From: Lycium barbarum
Taxonomy: Eukaryota; Streptophyta; Magnoliopsida; Solanales; Solanaceae
Assembly: GCF_019175385.1 (NCBI RefSeq)
Contig: NC_083339.1
Location: forward strand, 50,706,282-50,770,281
DNA: 64,000 bases
Reading direction: 5' to 3'
The notes under the pieces were generated by a model, which worked only from the letters and a program-made list of their open reading frames with translations, was not told where the DNA came from and did not search any database. Below are positions 60,846 through 64,000 of the stretch, one piece after another. Position 1 is the first letter of the stretch. The number at the start of each line of letters is the position of its first letter. The translations under genes were made by a program, and so were the position numbers.

Positions 60846-61568
60846 CTGCGTTCAAGCCTGCAGGTTCAACTAGACAAAGAGACGATCCAGCTCAGTAGGA
60901 CTTCCCCTCAGATGTAGTCGGTGTGCTCCACTCGATCCGGAGCAGCAGTCTATTTTGGTAAGTTATTTTGGGATTCCTATGCATATATGGGTATGACGGG
61001 AACCCTATCCCGTCCTCTCTGCAGCTTGTACTTTATTAGAGGTCTGTAGACAGTCGTACATAGTTGGGATGTTATGTAGCCTTGATGGCTCTCATGTTGT
61101 TGTACAACATATGTAGCGGCCTAATCGGCTTGCACCGTTCTTTCCATCTTATATATATGTACAGATAATGCAAAGTTCATGATGACATCCTTTCATGAGT
61201 CAGTATAAGTTCGGGCTGAGCTATTTATGGGCCCTTATTCTTTAATGTCATTCAGATACGAGTATAGGGTGTTCGGTCACTAGAGATCAGGCACTCGTCA
61301 GGACTCATCGCTTTGGGTCGTGACACTTTTAAAATTAATATGCCTTGCCAGTGCCACGTCAACCCCGGTGTCCATGTGAACAAATGTGGACAAGTTAAGG
61401 TGTCTTTATGTGCACTACCAAAGTTGAAGATTACTTGTAAGCTGAGACAAAGTTTGAGAATCTGTTTATGTATTGCGCATTTTTCAATCCAAAGAAAGGA
61501 GGTTATTATAATATTTGGTAGTTCTTTCCTTATAAGATTATTTTATAGACATAATAAGGCTGAAAGGT

Positions 61569-61643
61569 TCTGTTGTAGCACTGGCAATTCCCACGCGGAT
61601 CATTGAATTTATATGGAATCCGGGTTCGACTCCGGGCAGCGGA
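61569..61643 (+). other. tRNA-like element T20
   Basis: 75 nt. TCTGTTG/CAGCGGA; hairpin degraded (GATCATTGAATTTATA); perfect B box. Confidence 0.65.
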
Positions 61644-62605
61644 AAAATTTTAATAATTTTTTTGATTTTAATTTTCATAAATTACCACAAACAAATAGGT
61701 AATAAGTGAAAGAATACTTTGGGATAAAGAATAATAATTATGGGAAAAAATTATGTTGTATTTTACTTGCATTTGGTAGAAATATTGATTGTGCAATTAA
61801 TTATATCGAGATTATTTATATCATAATTATGGTAATATTTTGGTATCGGTGTAAGTGTGAGATCAAAAAATTAGTAAAATGCAAAAATAACATGTCACTG
61901 CACTGGAGCTTTTTGAAAAGATCTCCCTCTATCCCATTTTTTATGGTGTCTTCGACTTTGATCAAGTTTAAGAAAGAAATCAATACTTTTAAAATTTGTG
62001 TTATAGTAAAAATATCGAACATATGTGTTGTTATGAATTATTTCATTAAGGGTAAAATAGATATTTTAAAGTTAAATTGTTTTTATTTAAAGACTAATAA
62101 TTGAGCGTGACACTTAACAAGTGAATGTCACCATAGTATTCTCAGTGAGTTTAAACCCAAACATGATTGGGTTCTATATGTGAACAACGACCGCTTTATA
62201 CCTATTTAAAAGGAGTTATTTGGGCGTATCAGCTAGTTGCTTTATTGGAAGCATTTTTCTTGATGCAACAAGTAAACACTCAAACTTTGACCATGTACAA
62301 CTAGACACCTTAACTCGTCTCTACTGTGTCGGTTGAACAGTCCAACTTAAAAAATAATCATCTAGACACCTTCAAAAATAATATGCCTTGCTAGTGCCAC
62401 TTCAGCACTGGTGTCCATGTGAAACAATGTGGACAAGTTAAGGTGTGTCTATGTGCACTACCGAAGTTACTTGTCTGCTGAGACCATGTTTGAGTGTCGG
62501 TTTAAGTATTGTGCCTTTTTTCAATCCAAAGAATGGCGGTTATCATAATATTAGGTAGTTCTGTCCATATAAGATTATTTTGTTTCAATAATAAGGTTGA
62601 AAGGT

Positions 62606-62680
62606 TCTACTGTAGCACTGGCAATTCTCACGTGGATCATAGAAATGATCTGGAATCCGGGTTCGGCTCCAGGCAGCGGA
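62606..62680 (+). other. tRNA-like element T21
   Basis: 75 nt. TCTACTG/CAGCGGA; hairpin intact; B box GGTTCGGCTCC (10/11). Confidence 0.65.
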
Positions 62681-62958
62681 AAAATTTTGATAAATTTTTT
62701 CATTTATTTTTTTCATTTTAATTTTCATAAATTACCCCAAAAAATAGGTAATAGGTGATAGAATATTTTTGGATAACAAATAATAATTCGGGATTATGTT
62801 GTATTTTACTTGCATTTGGTTGAAATATTGATTGTGCAATTAATTATATTGAGATTATTTATATCATAATTATGGTATTATTTTGGTGTCGGAGTAAGTG
62901 TGAGATCCCAAAGTTAGTAAATTACCAAAATAGCATGTCACTGCAGCTTTTTGAAAAG

Positions 62959-63130
62959 ATCTCCCTCAGTCCCAATTTATATGGCGTCTTTGACTTTGAT
63001 CAAGTTTAAGAAAGGAAACAAGACTTTTGAAATTTGTGTTATAATAAAAATCTTTAACATTTGTGTGGTTGTAAATTATTTCATTAAGGGTAAAATAGAG
63101 ATTTTAAAGTAAGGTTGTTTTTGTTTAAAG
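62959..63130 (+). repeat. Solanaceae MITE-like segment of the monomer, representative copy
   Basis: CTCCCTCAGTCCCAATTTAT then a body with GTGTGGTTATAAATT-type and ATTAAGGGTAAAATAGAG words. This is how I recall a widespread Solanaceae MITE with CTCCGTCCCAATTTATGTGGC ends; the distal end is not recognisable here. Present in every monomer. Confidence 0.5.
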
Positions 63131-63650
63131 ACTAATAATTGAGTGTCACACTTAACAAGTGAATGTCTCCATAGTATTCTCAGGGAGATTCAACCCGAAC
63201 ATCATTGGGTTCTATATTTGAAAAACGACCGCTTTATGCCTATTTTAAAGGAGTTATTTGGGCATCAACTACTTGCTTTATTGGAAGCATATTCTGGATG
63301 CAATAACAAGTAAACACTCAAACTTTTACCATGCACATTTAGACCTCTTAACTCGTCTCTACTGTGTCAGTTGAACAGTCCAACTTAAAAAATAATCATC
63401 TTGACACCTTCAAAATTAATATGCCTTGCTAGTGCCACGTCAGCACCGGTGTCTATGTGAAACAATGTGAACAAGCTAAGGTGTCTATATGTGCACTACC
63501 AAAGTTGGAGCTTACTTGTTAGCTGAGACCAAGTTTGAATGTCTGTTTATGTATTGTGCCTTTTTTCGATCAAAAGAAAGGTGATAATTATAATATGTGG
63601 TAGTTCTTTCCTTATAAGATTATTTTGTTTCCATAATAAGGCTAAAAGGT

Positions 63651-63725
63651 TCCGCTGTAGCACTGGAAATTCCCACGTGGATCATAGAATTGGTTAGGAA
63701 TCCAGGTTCGACTCCCGGCAGCCGA
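63651..63725 (+). other. tRNA-like element T22
   Basis: 75 nt. TCCGCTG/CAGCCGA; hairpin weakened (GATCATAGAATTGGTT); perfect B box. Confidence 0.65.
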
Positions 63726-64000
63726 AAAATTTTATTAATTTTTTTCATTAATTTTTTTCTTTTTAATTTTCATAAATTACCACAAAAAAATAGGTAATAA
63801 GTGAAAGAATATTTTGGGTTAACGAATAATAATTCTTGTAAAAAAGCATGTTGTATTTTACTTGCATTTGGTTGAAATATTGATTCTGCAATAAATTGTA
63901 TGGATATTATTTATATCGTAATTATGGTATTATTTTGGTATCGGAGTAAGTGTGAGATCCCAAAATTAGTAAAATACCAAAATAACATGTCACTGTAGCG

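Larger units (their letters stand above)
58714..61325 (+). mobile_element. Solo LTR G in the satellite
   Basis: 2,612 bp from TGTTACACCTTG to GGGTCGTGACA. Flanking CCTTC (58709-58713) and CTTTT (61326-61330) fit a duplication with two C-to-T changes. It resembles the A/B LTRs in reverse: a Cn/Gn run beside a GTGCTGACTCCCC-type motif followed by CTGCGTTCA-CCTGCAGGT, and GGCCTAATCGGCTTGCAC near 61117. No interior, so a solo LTR. Confidence 0.85.
61326..64000 (+). repeat. Satellite array segment 5, continues past right edge
   Basis: T20-T22 spaced 1,037 and 1,045 bp. The window ends in the middle of the next monomer. Confidence 0.95.

Overview
This window is nuclear plant DNA made almost entirely of repeats. 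I see no host gene and no working cellular tRNA or rRNA gene. The likely source is a Solanaceae species. An RTE-type LINE ends in a TTG-repeat tail whose last ~100 bases resemble the 3' end of the tobacco TS SINE family, and the long-LTR elements look like Tekay/Del-type Ty3/gypsy chromoviruses common in that family. Genus cannot be fixed from the sequence.

Left part (1-18869) is a three-level nest of minus-strand LTR retrotransposons. Element C (12270-18869) is a decayed gypsy copy with its 5' LTR at 16388-18869, a broken gag-pol at 12270-15951, and a cut inside integrase. The cut is made by element A, whose 5' LTR (372-514 plus 9634-12269) is itself split by a complete, gene-less element B (515-9628: 3' LTR, polypurine tract, 4.4 kb body, primer site, 5' LTR). 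The rest of A and C lies beyond the left edge.

From 18870 to 64000 the substrate is a tandem array with a period of about 1,054 bp, interrupted by later insertions. Every normal monomer carries a 75-nt tRNA-like element on the + strand (22 complete copies, two 3' remnants). It has a 7-bp acceptor-like stem, a hairpin in the anticodon-arm place, a T-arm containing a pol III B box, and a T-run about 20 nt downstream. The same monomer holds a segment resembling a common Solanaceae MITE, a second foldback segment and a primer-binding-site-like motif. This composite tRNA-like satellite is the best candidate here for something undescribed.

Four LTR insertions sit in the array: solo LTRs D (22460-24729), E (40673-42823) and G (58714-61325), and a 13.4-kb element F (43975-57415). 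F has two 3-kb LTRs and a primer site but no gag-pol. Its interior holds a broken antisense gene (47862-49251), clusters of GC-rich palindromic iterons, and a nested full-length RTE LINE (49640-53353) with a 15-bp target duplication and an uninterrupted 982-codon endonuclease/reverse-transcriptase frame.

A second cross-family theme is that LTRs of C, A, D, E, F and G carry a family-specific palindromic or GC-rich cassette just upstream of a TATA-like sequence. In A, D, E and partly G it follows a conserved block containing CTTTCCAAC.
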